A DNA stretch of 49,763 nt from positions 1 to 49,763 of the forward strand of contig FCOD02000038.1 of the NCBI GenBank assembly GCA_001544655.2, given 5' to 3'. This stretch comes from Caballeronia turbans. Lineage in GTDB: Bacteria > Pseudomonadota > Gammaproteobacteria > Burkholderiales > Burkholderiaceae. The notes beneath the pieces were generated by a model. The model made no database searches and had not been told where the DNA came from. It saw only the letters and a program-made list of their open reading frames with translations. Positions 27,433 through 37,438 of the stretch are shown in pieces (position 1 is the first letter of the stretch; each line of letters opens with the position of its first letter). The translations under genes and the position numbers were made by a program.

Positions 27433-27946
27433 GATGTTATGTCCCTCCGGTTCAGTATCCGCCGCGCGCCCCATGGTCGCGGACAGTGGACCACTCCAAG
27501 CAAGCAGTATTCCTTACCGGATGGAGCAGAGTTTTTTCCCGTGATATCCTTGGCTCCGTCCTGCATACGCCATCAAACCTGCATCACGCCGCGAGCGCGG
27601 ATCATCCGCTTTTTACACGGTCGTCAAGAACACTCGTCACCTGCCGTTAATTAAAAAAAGGGACTAGAAGCTGAAACGACGTGTTTCGACGCTCGCTCGC
27701 GCTGTTCCGCGTTATCGAATGGTCATGCGATTTGGGCACCATTCCAGCGGAGCACTTCCCGATAAAAGGGCCATGCTCGCATGGTTGACGATCTGCGGAT
27801 CAAGGTCGATCGCCTCGCCATCTTGTGCACAAGACATACGCGGCGGGCATCCCACCACCGAGAAATGAAAGAGACACGTCCCGAGGCCATTTCCTCCGAC
27901 GATAGATTGAAGGGTGCCGCTCATTCGGCCCCATTGGGAAAGATTG
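27433..27946. promoter_or_regulatory. Divergent upstream region of DUF1328 and FtsH-like genes
   Basis: About 514 bases hold no convincing gene, with an AT-rich stretch and A-run near 27648-27660. Next to the FtsH-like start there is a heat-shock (sigma-32) promoter look-alike: ATTGAAG (27906-27912), 16 bases, CCCCATTG (27929-27936). It leaves only a few bases before ATG 27947, which counts against it unless the message is nearly leaderless. Confidence 0.35.
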
Positions 27947-29866
27947 ATGAAACCGGCAAGGAATTCGCTGCGGTCACGCGTTGGCCGATATATCGCGTAT
28001 GGTTTGATCGCGGCCGCGCTCGTAGCGGGCGTGAGCTTTCTGCATTGGCGCCACGAGTCACGGACCGCGCAGTCGCAGTCCGCGGCACTCGCGGGCGTCG
28101 CGAGCCAGATGCGCCATGACGCGTCGGCCTGGACGCATCGGGAAAAGGATGCATCGGAAATGCTGACCGATATCCGCGACAGGAACGTCGCCACGATCGG
28201 CGTCAGTCCGGATGCGATCCTCGTCTCCACGCTCAAGGGCGAGAAATACTACGTGGCCGACCATAACGGCGCGTTCTCCAATGCACTCCTGCTCGGAGAC
28301 ATGAAGCCGGGCGCGAGTTCGCCCTATCAGCTCGTCTGGCTGCCCGACGCCGACGTGCGAACGGGCGTGGCGCGCTGGAGCGAGATGTTTGATCGCTCGC
28401 GCGACATCCTGAGCCTCATGTTGCCGCTGCTGATGCTCGGCGGCCTCCTATGGTTCATGCGCCGCGAGATGCGCGGCGGCGCGCAGTTGCTCGGCGAGTC
28501 GCCGACGCTGCGTTTCGACGACGTCATCGGGGCGGGCGAAGCGAAGGCCGCGCTCACCGATGTCCGCGCGTGGCTGACCGAGCCTGCACAATTTACCGGC
28601 ATGGGCGTGCGTGCGCCGTGCGGCATTCTGATGACGGGCGGCCCCGGCGTCGGCAAGACGCGGCTTGCGCAGGCGCTCGCGGGCGAATGCGGCGCGAACT
28701 TCATCGCGATCACGGGCAGTTACTTCAGCGCGAAGTATTACGGCGTGGGCATTCAAAAGGTGAAGCATCTGTTCGAACTCGCGCGCAAAAACGCGCCGAC
28801 CGTGATCTTCATCGATGAAGCCGACGGCCTCGGCAAGCGCACCGATACCGGCGGCGGCCCGGTCGAAGCGGAGAGCAACCGCATCATCAATCAACTGCTC
28901 GCGGAGATGGACGGTTTCGCATCGAACGAAGGCGTGATCATCGTCGCTGCAACGAATCATCCGGACAATCTCGACGAAGCGCTGCGGCGCCCCGGCCGTT
29001 TCGATCGCACGGTGCAGGTGCGGCTGCCGAGCCTCGACGATCGCGCCGAGATCCTGCGTTTCTATGCGGCCAATTTGAAGAAGAAGAACGACGACATCGA
29101 CTTCGAACAACTCGCGCGTCTGACGACGGGCCTGTCGCCGGCCACGCTGTCGATGATCGTCAATCAGGCGGGACTCGTCGCGCGCAAGGCCGGCGAACGC
29201 GAAGTGGCCGCGAAGCATTTCCTCGAAGCCATCAAGATCGCGCGCATCGGCGATGTCAACGGCGCGGAGCGCGCGCTGTCCGACGACGAACGCACGCGCA
29301 TCGCGGTGCATGAAGCGGGTCACGGACTCGTTGCGGCGCTGCTCGGCACGGGCATGCTCGAAGAAGTGACGATCCTGCCGCGCGGCGGCGCTTTGGGCGT
29401 CGCTCTCATCACGAAGATGCAGGACAAGCATCTGTACCGTGAGACCGAACTGCGCAACGAGATTCAGGTGCTGCTCGGCGGACGCAATGCTGAACTGCTA
29501 ATGTTCGACGAAGCGTCGAGCGGCGCGGCATCGGATCTTCAGGAAGCGTCGCGCATCAGTCTCGACATGGTGTCGAAATTCGGCTTCAACGAGGATGGCA
29601 ACCTGTTCAGCCTCGCAGCACTTCCGCAGCAGTATGCGGGCTTGCAACTGAAGAATTCCATCGGACACGCGAACGCCTTGCTGCACGACCTGAGCGATGA
29701 ATGCTTCGCGCTGCTGCGGGCGAACGAGTCGGTGTTGCGCGCGATCGCCGATCAACTGCTCGAGTCGGAGACCGTGCCGGGCGAGACGGTTTATCGGCTG
29801 ATCCGCGAGCACGCTGCCGCTGTGGAGCATGTGCAAGCGGCGGTCGACGAAGTGCTGGCCGCCTGA
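27947..29866 (+). CDS. FtsH-like AAA+ M41 zinc protease (divergent paralogue)
   Basis: This is a 639-residue membrane protease. N-terminal membrane segments lie at ~14-32 and ~155-171 with a periplasmic stretch between. The AAA+ domain has Walker A GGPGVGKT (231-238), Walker B VIFIDEAD (286-293), pore loop YYGVGIQKVKHLF (in place of FVGVGA), and an arginine-finger region RRPGRFDR. The M41 site is HEAGH (455-459), with a later Asp in ASSGAASDLQEASRISLDMV. The order is that of FtsH, which degrades membrane and short-lived proteins, but many conserved words are altered, so this is a second, divergent copy and not the housekeeping one. ATG 27947 is chosen for GGGAAAG upstream; ATG 27914 is an alternative. 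Confidence 0.84.
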   Translation: MKPARNSLRSRVGRYIAYGLIAAALVAGVSFLHWRHESRTAQSQSAALAGVASQMRHDASAWTHREKDASEMLTDIRDRNVATIGVSPDAILVSTLKGEKYYVADHNGAFSNALLLGDMKPGASSPYQLVWLPDADVRTGVARWSEMFDRSRDILSLMLPLLMLGGLLWFMRREMRGGAQLLGESPTLRFDDVIGAGEAKAALTDVRAWLTEPAQFTGMGVRAPCGILMTGGPGVGKTRLAQALAGECGANFIAITGSYFSAKYYGVGIQKVKHLFELARKNAPTVIFIDEADGLGKRTDTGGGPVEAESNRIINQLLAEMDGFASNEGVIIVAATNHPDNLDEALRRPGRFDRTVQVRLPSLDDRAEILRFYAANLKKKNDDIDFEQLARLTTGLSPATLSMIVNQAGLVARKAGEREVAAKHFLEAIKIARIGDVNGAERALSDDERTRIAVHEAGHGLVAALLGTGMLEEVTILPRGGALGVALITKMQDKHLYRETELRNEIQVLLGGRNAELLMFDEASSGAASDLQEASRISLDMVSKFGFNEDGNLFSLAALPQQYAGLQLKNSIGHANALLHDLSDECFALLRANESVLRAIADQLLESETVPGETVYRLIREHAAAVEHVQAAVDEVLAA

Positions 29867-29897
29867 GCGGTTCGCACCGCAAACCAAGAGCGTGGAC

Positions 29898-30023
29898 ATG
29901 TCCGCCTATCGCGCGAAAGATCCCGAGGGGCACATCTGGACCTTCGGCGTCACCGTGCAGCGCATGAAGCCCGAGCAATGGGACGAGGCGAGCGGCCTGA
30001 AAACGCGCATGCGCCTCGACTGA
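29898..30023 (+). pseudogene. Remnant of a VOC-family gene (C-terminal fragment)
   Basis: The frame MSAYRAKDPEGHIWTFGVTV and its continuation to 30023 reads like the last strand-turn-strand of a glyoxalase/VOC protein (YRA-DPEGH-W-FG). Nothing of the preceding domain is found in any frame before it: the FtsH-like stop is only 32 bases away. It is thus either a fragment left by a deletion or a 41-residue peptide of its own. Confidence 0.5.
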
Positions 30024-30044
30024 TCCGCATCGTCGTACCGAAGG

Positions 30045-31037
30045 TCAGACCGCGTCGCCGCTTTTTCTTCGATACCGGTACTCGGTCGGGGACATCGAAA
30101 ACTGCTTCCTGAATACCTTGGAGAATCGCTCGCCATTCGTGAGCCCCGTCCTGCGCGCGATCTTGTCGATGGGCAGATCGCTCTTGGCCAGCAACTCGCA
30201 ACTGAGATTGAGGCGGGCGCGCAAGAGATACTGCGATGGCGTCAGACCCATCTCGCGCTTGAACAAACGCAGAAAGTTGCGCTCGCTCATCGCCACGGTC
30301 CGCGCGGCGTCGCCCACTGAAATCGGACGGCCGCAATTGCGTTCGAGCCAGCGCGCGGATTCCTGTGCCTTCTCCGCCAGCGTCGTCGTGGCGATGGTGC
30401 TCAGCATGATCGGCAGGTGCTGGTCATGCGACGACGCGAGCCGGTCCGCCACCGCTGTCGCAATGTCGTAGCCGAGATCGCGCTTGACGAGCGTGAGCGC
30501 GTTGATCAGCGCATCGCCGCGTTCGGTCGTTGCCAGGCCTTTCGACGGGCCGCTGTTCCATATCCCGCGCTCCACCGAAGCCCATGCGCTGCGCGAAATG
30601 TCCGCCGCTGCGAGCAGCACATCACCGTTGCTGAGCGCGCTGACTACGACGCTTTGCGAGCATGCAATGCGCAGTAGCTCGATGAGCGTTTCGTCCGCGG
30701 CGGCGCGCGTCACGCCCGGACCGCCCGCGATAAACAGCGCGTCGAAACTCTGGAATCTCTGGCCGCCCAGCCGCTCGGTCCACACGCAAACCGACGACGA
30801 ACACGCGATCGCGCCGCCGCGTGCCGAAACGAGCCGGACGCTGTAATCGATGTGATTGCCCGAACCGGGAGACTGAAGCTCGGTCGCGATATGAAATGCC
30901 TCGGCGAGCGTTCCCGCACCGAGCAGCGAAAAACCGTCATACAACAGAATGCCCATGCGCTTCGTTACTTTCTCATCAGACAAGCAATACACCTTGCTGA
31001 TATCTGCATCGCCGAAGGTTATGGCTTGAGAAGACAT
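30045..31037 (-). CDS. GlxA-type regulator: DJ-1/PfpI domain plus AraC HTH (copy 1)
   Basis: This is a 330-residue regulator with a GGGAG site before ATG 31037. Residues ~25-200 are a DJ-1/PfpI fold (MGILLYDGFSLLGAGTLAEA, LVSARGG, LFIAGGPGV), in which the nucleophile position reads SALSNGDVLL with no Cys, so it is a sensor and not an enzyme. Residues ~225-325 are an AraC DNA-binding domain (AARTVAMSERNFLRLFKREM, IDKIARRTGLTNGERFSKVF). A paralogue with the same layout lies at 37439-38431, so the two bracket the exopolysaccharide genes. Confidence 0.86.
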   Translation of the reverse strand: MSSQAITFGDADISKVYCLSDEKVTKRMGILLYDGFSLLGAGTLAEAFHIATELQSPGSGNHIDYSVRLVSARGGAIACSSSVCVWTERLGGQRFQSFDALFIAGGPGVTRAAADETLIELLRIACSQSVVVSALSNGDVLLAAADISRSAWASVERGIWNSGPSKGLATTERGDALINALTLVKRDLGYDIATAVADRLASSHDQHLPIMLSTIATTTLAEKAQESARWLERNCGRPISVGDAARTVAMSERNFLRLFKREMGLTPSQYLLRARLNLSCELLAKSDLPIDKIARRTGLTNGERFSKVFRKQFSMSPTEYRYRRKSGDAV

Positions 31038-31583
31038 GTCGATCTCCCTGATTTCGGTTGCAGATTCGATTCGTTCGCTGCGGTGCGAAGGCCACCCTTA
31101 TTCCGTATACTTTCGTGATCGTAGTGGCCAATTCGCTCCATTCTTTTCGCCGTGGCGGGCGAAAGCATGGTTTTGGCCGAGAAATGCCGCACCCGACAAT
31201 TCGACATCGGCCGCCGGCGATTTCGCTATCCGATGGAAGCTGGCGAAGCGCCGAATCGCGAAGTTGACTTCGGACTCCGTATCTGTCTGTCTCCGGAGAA
31301 TGCAGGTATCGAAAGCGTCGTCCTGACTGAGAAGCGGTTTAATCGATTGCGGGGCGTCGATGATGAGCAGAGTCCGCATTTTTATTCGGCCAACGCCTGG
31401 TCGAAACCCGCCTCGGCGACCGGCGCAAGGACCCGGCCAACACCTTGCCGAAATCCGTCACTCATGCGGCCGTGCACCGCATGGTGACTACCCTCTGTCA
31501 AGACCGGCCAGCTGACGAGGCTGACGAGTCGATAGCGCAAGCCGAGGCGGGTTGGCACCACGACGATTCATGGAGTCGCTCAC
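31038..31583. promoter_or_regulatory. Upstream region between regulator 1 and the methyltransferase
   Basis: About 546 bases hold no gene I can support. A minus-strand frame of 93 codons (31098-31379, beginning MRTLLIIDAPQSIKPLLSQD) is open but matches no family and has a rival frame on the other strand. This should contain the promoters of both flanking, divergently read genes. Confidence 0.4.
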
Positions 31584-32351
31584 ATGAGTTTCAGCAAGCG
31601 ATACTCGCAATACTACGATCTTTTCTATCACGAGAAAAACTACAAGGAAGAGGCGGCGTTCGTCACTGGCCTGCTCAGCCGCTATGGAATCGTTGGCGGC
31701 AATCTGATGGATCTCGGTTGCGGGACCGGTCGTCACGCGGTGGAACTGGCGGCTACGGGCTTCTTCGTTTCAGGTGTCGACATGAACGCGGATATGCTTG
31801 CCCGGGCCGATGCCCGACGCATCGCGCTGCCCGGCGCCGTCGCGAAGCGACTGAAGTTCCAGCAAGGCGACGCACGTACCGTCCGCACCGAAGAGATCTA
31901 TAACGCCGTCGTCTCTTTGTTTCGTGTCGCAAGCTATCAGACGACCAACGCGGACTTCATGGCGATGTGCCACACCGCCGCGACGCACCTGCCGCGCTCC
32001 GGCCTGTTCCTGTTCGACTGCTGGTACGGACCCGCTGTGCTTGCCGATCCGCCCAAGGTCCGCGTCAAGCGCGCGACCAGCGACGACACCGCCGTGATCC
32101 GCATCGCCGAGCCCTTGATGCGTCCGCATGACAACACCTTCGCGGTCAATTACACCATCATGATGACGGACTGGAAAACGCAGTGCGTCGAGACCGTGCT
32201 CGAAACGCACGTCATGCGCTACATGTTCAAGCCCGAAGTGGAACTGATGCTGGATCTGAGCGGCTTCGAAGTGCTGGACAGCGTGAGGTGGATGGGCGGC
32301 GAGCTGACCGCCGCCGATCGGTCCGCGACGTTCGTCGCCCGAAAAAGATGA
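31584..32351 (+). CDS. Class I SAM-dependent methyltransferase
   Basis: This is a 255-residue protein with GGAG eight bases before the ATG. Motif I is LMDLGCGTGRHAVEL (DLGCGTG at 43-49), with GVDMNADMLARA as the acidic second motif and KFQQGDART as the third. It follows SAM enzymes of small-molecule or sugar modification. It lies convergent to the priming glycosyltransferase, 33 bases stop to stop, so it may methylate a sugar or another part of the polysaccharide. That link is positional only. Confidence 0.83.
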   Translation: MSFSKRYSQYYDLFYHEKNYKEEAAFVTGLLSRYGIVGGNLMDLGCGTGRHAVELAATGFFVSGVDMNADMLARADARRIALPGAVAKRLKFQQGDARTVRTEEIYNAVVSLFRVASYQTTNADFMAMCHTAATHLPRSGLFLFDCWYGPAVLADPPKVRVKRATSDDTAVIRIAEPLMRPHDNTFAVNYTIMMTDWKTQCVETVLETHVMRYMFKPEVELMLDLSGFEVLDSVRWMGGELTAADRSATFVARKR

Positions 32352-32384
32352 CGTGAAGCGTCGCGCGACGATCCGCCAGGCCTG

Positions 32385-33761
32385 TCAGTAAGCGTTCACG
32401 CCGCGCAGTCCCTTGAAGACCGTTGCAGCGATGATCCGCATATCCAGCCCGAACGACCAGTTCCCCAGATAGTACAAATCGTGCGCGACACGCGCCTCCA
32501 TCTTTTCGATACGGTCGGTTTCGCCGCGCAGGCCGTTGACCTGCGCCCAGCCGGTGATTCCCGGCTTGATCCGGTAACGATGGATATAGCCGGACACCAC
32601 CTTCTGATACAGATCGTCATGCTCGATCGCGTGGGGACGCGGCCCCACGACGGACATATCTCCGCGCAGAACATTGAAGAACTGCGGCAGTTCGTCGAGG
32701 CTCGTGCGCCGCAAAAAAGCACCGACCGGCGTCACGCGCGGATCGTTACGCGTGGCCTGACTGAGCACGCCGGCCTGCTCGCTATGCAGGCGCATCGACC
32801 GAAACTTGTAGATCGTGAAGACGCGCCCGTCCGCGCCCTTGCGTCGCTGTCTGAAGAACACGGGACCGCGTGAGCTGAGCTTCACCGCAATGGCGATGCC
32901 GACGAGCAGCGGCGCCACCGCGCAGAGCGCGGCAAGCGCGAACAGCCGGTCGAATATTTCCTTCTGCAGCACCGCCCTCTGCGAGAGCGGCGAGGCAAGG
33001 AGATTGATCGCAGGAACGCCCAGTAACTCGGACACGCCGCTCTCAAAGAGCGCGAGGCTGCGCACGTCGGGGATAAAGCGCACGTTGACGAGATCATCGC
33101 GGAACTCGTTCACGAAGCGCAGGATCACGCGCTCCTGCGATAGCGGTAACGCAAGCCATACTTCATGTGCGCTGTGTTCGCGGACGTGCGCGACGAACGT
33201 ATCGAAATCGTCGAAGACAGGTGCGCGGGATGTGATCGACACCTCGGGAGAGGCATTGAACACCGCGATCGTGCGAAAGCCGGAATGGCTCGCCTCCTCG
33301 ATCTTCTTCGTGACCGATTCGCAATGCTTGCCGCAGCCGACGACCGCCACGTGGTGATAGTTCATGCCCGCCTGACGCATATGGGCGAGCACCGCATGCG
33401 TGACGAAGCGGCCCGCGATCATCAACCCGCCCGACATTGCGGTCCAGTAAGCGAACCAGAGGCGCGACACTTGATCGAGCCGGTGCAGCGAGAACATCAG
33501 TACGAGCGCGCAGGCCTGCACGACGAGCCAGACGAGCGACACTCGGCTCGCCAGCACGAGCTTGCTGCGCCCGCGCCACGATTCGTACACGCCGAAGCTC
33601 GGGAACAAGGTAAGCGAAAACGCAGCGGAAAACGCGGCGAACGGCATGTAATAGTCGGGACCGCCGATGTGATCGAACCTGATCCGCGACGCGATCGCTG
33701 CGCCGAAAACCACCATGCCGACATCGAACAGCCGGGCTAGCAATCCCTGTATATCGCGCAT
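32385..33761 (-). CDS. Undecaprenyl-phosphate sugar phosphotransferase (priming, WcaJ/BceB-like)
   Basis: This is a 458-residue integral membrane enzyme that puts the first sugar phosphate, probably glucose-1-phosphate, on undecaprenyl phosphate to start an exopolysaccharide repeat. ATG 33761 gives an N-terminus [20 protein letters not shown] and about four membrane segments. A Rossmann-like CoA-binding region ([17 protein letters not shown]) follows. The catalytic C-terminus has [40 protein letters not shown] and [12 protein letters not shown], then a [11 protein letters not shown] end. It is 58 bases after manC on the same strand. Confidence 0.88.
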   Translation of the reverse strand: MRDIQGLLARLFDVGMVVFGAAIASRIRFDHIGGPDYYMPFAAFSAAFSLTLFPSFGVYESWRGRSKLVLASRVSLVWLVVQACALVLMFSLHRLDQVSRLWFAYWTAMSGGLMIAGRFVTHAVLAHMRQAGMNYHHVAVVGCGKHCESVTKKIEEASHSGFRTIAVFNASPEVSITSRAPVFDDFDTFVAHVREHSAHEVWLALPLSQERVILRFVNEFRDDLVNVRFIPDVRSLALFESGVSELLGVPAINLLASPLSQRAVLQKEIFDRLFALAALCAVAPLLVGIAIAVKLSSRGPVFFRQRRKGADGRVFTIYKFRSMRLHSEQAGVLSQATRNDPRVTPVGAFLRRTSLDELPQFFNVLRGDMSVVGPRPHAIEHDDLYQKVVSGYIHRYRIKPGITGWAQVNGLRGETDRIEKMEARVAHDLYYLGNWSFGLDMRIIAATVFKGLRGVNAY

Positions 33762-33819
33762 GAGAAACCCCAAGCCTGAGATGCGATGCCTTGTTCTTGA
33801 CGCACCGGGTGGCGCGCGC

Positions 33820-35334
33820 TCAGATGCGGCCGTAGCAATCGTCCAGCCGCACGATATCGTCCTCGCCGAGATAGGAGCCCGATTGCACCTCGATGATTTC
33901 GAGTTGCACCTTGCCCGGATTCTCCAGTCGATGCCGCACGCCGAGCGGAATGAACGTCGACTCGTTTTCTGAAAGCAGGAATTGGTCCTCGCCACGCGTG
34001 ACGAGCGCCGTGCCGCTCACCACGACCCAATGCTCCGCGCGATGATGATGCATCTGCAACGACAGTCGCGCGCCGGGCGCCACCACGATGCGTTTCACCT
34101 GGAAGCGTTCGCCATGCTCGATCGAATCGTAAAAGCCCCAGGGACGCCGCACCTTCCGATGCGCCTCGGCTTCGGGCGCGTGCTGCTCCCGTATGCGCGC
34201 CACGAGCCGCTTGATGTCCTGCGCATGGGATCGGTCGGCGACGAGCACGGCGTCGTCGGTATCGACGACCACGACGTTCGTCGTGCCGACGCACGCCACC
34301 AGCCGTCCGCCTTCGGAGCGCGCATAGCTGGACGTCGCGCCCTCGAATACGACGCGTCCGCTCGCAACGTTGCCGAGCCCGTCTTTCTCCATCGCTTCCC
34401 ACACGGGATCCCAGGATCCGAGGTCCGACCAGCCCGCCGCAAGCGGCACGACCACGCCCTTGCATGGCGAGTCGGCCCCGCCGATATGTTCCATCACCGC
34501 GTAGTCGATCGAATCCGACGGCACGCGGCCGAACTGATGCGGACACGGGCGAATGAAGTGACCGTCCGTTTTGCCATCCTTGAGCGCCGCGATGCAGCCC
34601 GCATGCATCTCGCCGTTGAGACGCGCGAGCGCATCGAGCCAGACGCTTGCACGCACGACGAAGATGCCGCTGTTCCACCAGTAGGTTTGCGCGGCGATGT
34701 ACTGCGCGGCCAGCTCGGCGGCTGGCTTTTCGACGAATCGATCGATCAGATGAGCGCCATCGCCGAGCGGCTCGCCGATGCGAATGTAGCCGAAGCCCGT
34801 ATCGGGGCGCGTGGGCGGAACGCCGAGCGTCACGATCATTCCACGTTCGGCATGATTCGCCGCCGCGGAGATCGCACTGTGCAACGCGGTGAGGTCCGCA
34901 ATGGAATGATCGGACGGCATGGCGACCATGATCGCGTCTTCGCGCGCATCGGCGATGGCGAGCGCCGCGAGCGTCAGCGCCGGCGCCGTGTCGCGTCGCG
35001 CCGGCTCGACGATGATGCGCGCGCCGACGCCGCATAGCCGCACCTGTTCTTCAGTCGTGAAGCGATGCTCCTCGCCGCAAACGATGACCGGTTGCGCATC
35101 GACGTCGAACTTGCCCTTGAAGCCTTCCATCCGTGTGACCGTCGCCTGTAACAACGAATCGCGTCCGACGACGCCGATCAGTTGCTTCGGAAACTGTTCG
35201 CGTGACATCGGCCAGAGGCGCGTGCCCGATCCGCCTGCAAGAATGACCGGCACGATGCGGCGGCAGAGCGGCCGATCCGCTGCTTGCCCGGATGTCGCCG
35301 TCGTTGCGTCTGCAGAACTCGTTGCGATTTGCAT
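33820..35334 (-). CDS. manC: Mannose-1-phosphate guanylyltransferase / mannose-6-phosphate isomerase
   Basis: This is a 504-residue bifunctional enzyme making GDP-mannose. The start ATG 35334 was chosen over longer frames because what follows is a short tail and then VPVILAGGSGTRLWPMSREQ, the pyrophosphorylase signature. FVEKPAAELAA is the second substrate motif, and YWWNSGIFV follows. The C-terminal ~110 residues are the cupin isomerase domain (RPWGFYDSIEHGERFQVKRI, LSLQMHHHRAEHWVVVSGTA, STFIPLGVRHRLENPG). It matches ManC/AlgA/BceA. Upstream is gmd and downstream is the priming transferase, all on the minus strand. Confidence 0.92.
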   Translation of the reverse strand: MQIATSSADATTATSGQAADRPLCRRIVPVILAGGSGTRLWPMSREQFPKQLIGVVGRDSLLQATVTRMEGFKGKFDVDAQPVIVCGEEHRFTTEEQVRLCGVGARIIVEPARRDTAPALTLAALAIADAREDAIMVAMPSDHSIADLTALHSAISAAANHAERGMIVTLGVPPTRPDTGFGYIRIGEPLGDGAHLIDRFVEKPAAELAAQYIAAQTYWWNSGIFVVRASVWLDALARLNGEMHAGCIAALKDGKTDGHFIRPCPHQFGRVPSDSIDYAVMEHIGGADSPCKGVVVPLAAGWSDLGSWDPVWEAMEKDGLGNVASGRVVFEGATSSYARSEGGRLVACVGTTNVVVVDTDDAVLVADRSHAQDIKRLVARIREQHAPEAEAHRKVRRPWGFYDSIEHGERFQVKRIVVAPGARLSLQMHHHRAEHWVVVSGTALVTRGEDQFLLSENESTFIPLGVRHRLENPGKVQLEIIEVQSGSYLGEDDIVRLDDCYGRI

Positions 35335-35640
35335 GGCTGAACTCCGTGGTTTGCCACATTCGTCCGTCGAAAGGAACGCTGCACCCGAAGTCATGCCCGC
35401 CGGACGGAGGTGTGAAGTTGGACCATTACCGCTGGCATCGTTTGACGAAAACGCTGCACCGACTGCCCCGGGCACGAGAGAAACCGGATCATCATGTCAA
35501 GCACCGCGGCGACCCTCTGCTCCTGCTGCGCCAGGGCGAGCGCCAGTCTGCAAGGTAGATGGAATCCGCGCCGACTCATGCGCTCGGCGACCGGATGACG
35601 TTCTCCGTCGAAGCGCCCCCCGATCAGCGAACGCTCGGCC
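35335..35640. other. Intergenic between gmd and manC
   Basis: About 306 bases hold no convincing gene. No hairpin with a T tract was seen, so gmd and manC could still share a transcript. Confidence 0.4.
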
Positions 35641-36759
35641 TCATTCGTGATGTTCCAGCGCCCGATATCCCGCAAGCGTGATCAGCGCATCCCGCTTCGC
35701 TATCTGGTAGTCGGACAGCACCATCTCCTTGACGAGCGCGGCGAATGTCACCGTGGGGGCCCATCCCAGCTTCGCGTGGGCATTCGATGGATCGCCCAGC
35801 AAGGTTTCGACTTCGGTCGGCCTGAAATAGCGAGGATCGACCCGAACGATGACCGTACCCGGGGCGACCCGGCATTCCTTGGCGGACACGCTTTCCACGA
35901 TACCGACCTCATCGACGCCGCTACCCTCGAAGCGAATCTTCATGCCGAGCTCGGCCGCCGCGTGGTGAACGAACTCACGAACGCTGTATTGCACGCCCGA
36001 TGCGATAACGAAGTCTTCGGGCTCCCGTTGCTGAAGCATGAGCCATTGCATCTGGACATAATCGCGTGCGTGTCCCCAGTCGCGCATCGCCGCCAGATTG
36101 CCGAGATACAGACGGTCCTGTGACCCGATCGCAATGCGCGCGATGGCGCGCGTGATCTTGCGTGTGACGAAGGTCTCTCCGCGAACCGGCGATTCGTGGT
36201 TGAACAAAATCCCGTTGCACGCGTATATCCCATAGGCCTCGCGATAGTTCACCGTGATCCAGTATGCATACATCTTCGCCACGGCATAAGGACTGCGGGG
36301 ATAGAACGGCGTGGACTCGCGCTGCGGCACTTCCCGAACCAGGCCGAACAATTCGGACGTGGATGCCTGATAGAAGCGGGCCGTCTTCTCGAGGCCCAAT
36401 ACGCGCATTGCTTCGAGAATTCGCAGAGCGCCGAGGCCGTCTGCGTTGGCCGTGTACTCGGGTTCTTCGAAGGACACCGCTACGTGGCTTTGCGCGGCCA
36501 GATTGTAGATTTCGTCGGGCTGCACGCGCTGGATGATGCGCAGAATGCTGGTCGAGTCCGTCAGGTCGCCGTGATGCAAGTGAAAACGCCGCTTTGCGAC
36601 ATGATCATCCTCATAGAGATGATCGATCCGGTCGGTATTGAAAAGGGAGGAACGGCGCTTCACGCCATGCACCTCATAGCCTTTGTCGAGCAGGAATTGA
36701 GCGAGATAGGAACCATCCTGACCGGTGATCCCGGTGATCAGCGCGACCTTGTTCGACAT
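35641..36759 (-). CDS. gmd: GDP-mannose 4,6-dehydratase
   Basis: This is a 372-residue enzyme that turns GDP-mannose into GDP-4-keto-6-deoxymannose, the route to GDP-rhamnose or GDP-fucose. ATG 36759 has GGAG upstream. It has the Rossmann motif [40 protein letters not shown], the active-site triad in QASTSELFG and [12 protein letters not shown] (YxxxK), then [16 protein letters not shown] and [15 protein letters not shown]. Those are all Gmd words in the right order. It starts the minus-strand sugar-nucleotide set and is preceded by a 680-base leader. Confidence 0.94.
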   Translation of the reverse strand: MSNKVALITGITGQDGSYLAQFLLDKGYEVHGVKRRSSLFNTDRIDHLYEDDHVAKRRFHLHHGDLTDSTSILRIIQRVQPDEIYNLAAQSHVAVSFEEPEYTANADGLGALRILEAMRVLGLEKTARFYQASTSELFGLVREVPQRESTPFYPRSPYAVAKMYAYWITVNYREAYGIYACNGILFNHESPVRGETFVTRKITRAIARIAIGSQDRLYLGNLAAMRDWGHARDYVQMQWLMLQQREPEDFVIASGVQYSVREFVHHAAAELGMKIRFEGSGVDEVGIVESVSAKECRVAPGTVIVRVDPRYFRPTEVETLLGDPSNAHAKLGWAPTVTFAALVKEMVLSDYQIAKRDALITLAGYRALEHHE

Positions 36760-37438
36760 CGTTCTTTCTCCTCGTGTGCGTGTGCGACTTTCGAAGTGCA
36801 ATCAGAAGGTGTCTACGGGCCTCGCCACATCCCCCGCCGAGCCGGCGCCACGATCATGCACGGCGCTGCATCCGGACTTGTCGGCGGAACATCCGCCCTG
36901 CATGCCCGGCAGGCGCGCTTATATGAGGGACGACGCGTCATGAAAGCGGGCACTCGGACGCGTTTCCTGGGTTCCTGAAGCAGAACAAGCTGAAGGGTTC
37001 GGAATTCGCCGACGAGAAACCAGATGAGCCTCGCTGCGTCCGTCGCTGTTGTGCACTGTACCTATGCCTTGCTCGCGCATGGCGATGCGACGGAAATCGC
37101 CAAGATGTTGTCGGCAGCGAAAGCACTGTCGGTAAGAACGAAACTGCGCCCGAAGCACCGGCGTGCTTCGGCAAGGCTTTGTCGGCCTACATACGGGGAT
37201 AGGGAACATCGTCCATGCCGTCGGCGTCATGACCGAGCCGGGTAACGCGGAAGCACTGCCGGAGGCGATCGTAGGTCCGCTTTACCCCGCGCTAGAGAAT
37301 CGTGGCTATGTTGCCGTCTTCACGGTTCTCTTTTTTGTGCATCGATCTCCTGAGTTGAAGGCATCCGTGGCGGCAACGCGGCCAATTCATCCGCAAGCGC
37401 TCCGACAGATTTTTTGATCGTCGGGTGGCCGGCGTCGC
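36760..37438. promoter_or_regulatory. Long leader region of the exopolysaccharide genes
   Basis: About 680 bases hold no gene I can support. On the plus strand the frame at 37163-37417 contains GLHTGIGNIVHAVGVMTEPG and LYPALENRGYVAVFTVLFFV, which faintly recalls a MotA/TolQ-type channel segment. It lacks the rest of such a protein. The region should carry the gmd promoter and perhaps sites for the paralogous regulator next to it. Confidence 0.35.

Noticed and set aside
27906-27936. Sigma-32-like promoter as a firm call
   Set aside because: The match is fair but leaves too short a leader, so it is kept only as an observation.
31098-31379. 93-codon minus-strand frame upstream of the methyltransferase
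   Set aside because: Plausible start but no family, no ribosome site of note, and a rival frame opposite.
37163-37417. MotA/TolQ-like segment as a gene
   Set aside because: Resemblance is limited to a short stretch and could be chance; no start, ribosome site or partner gene.
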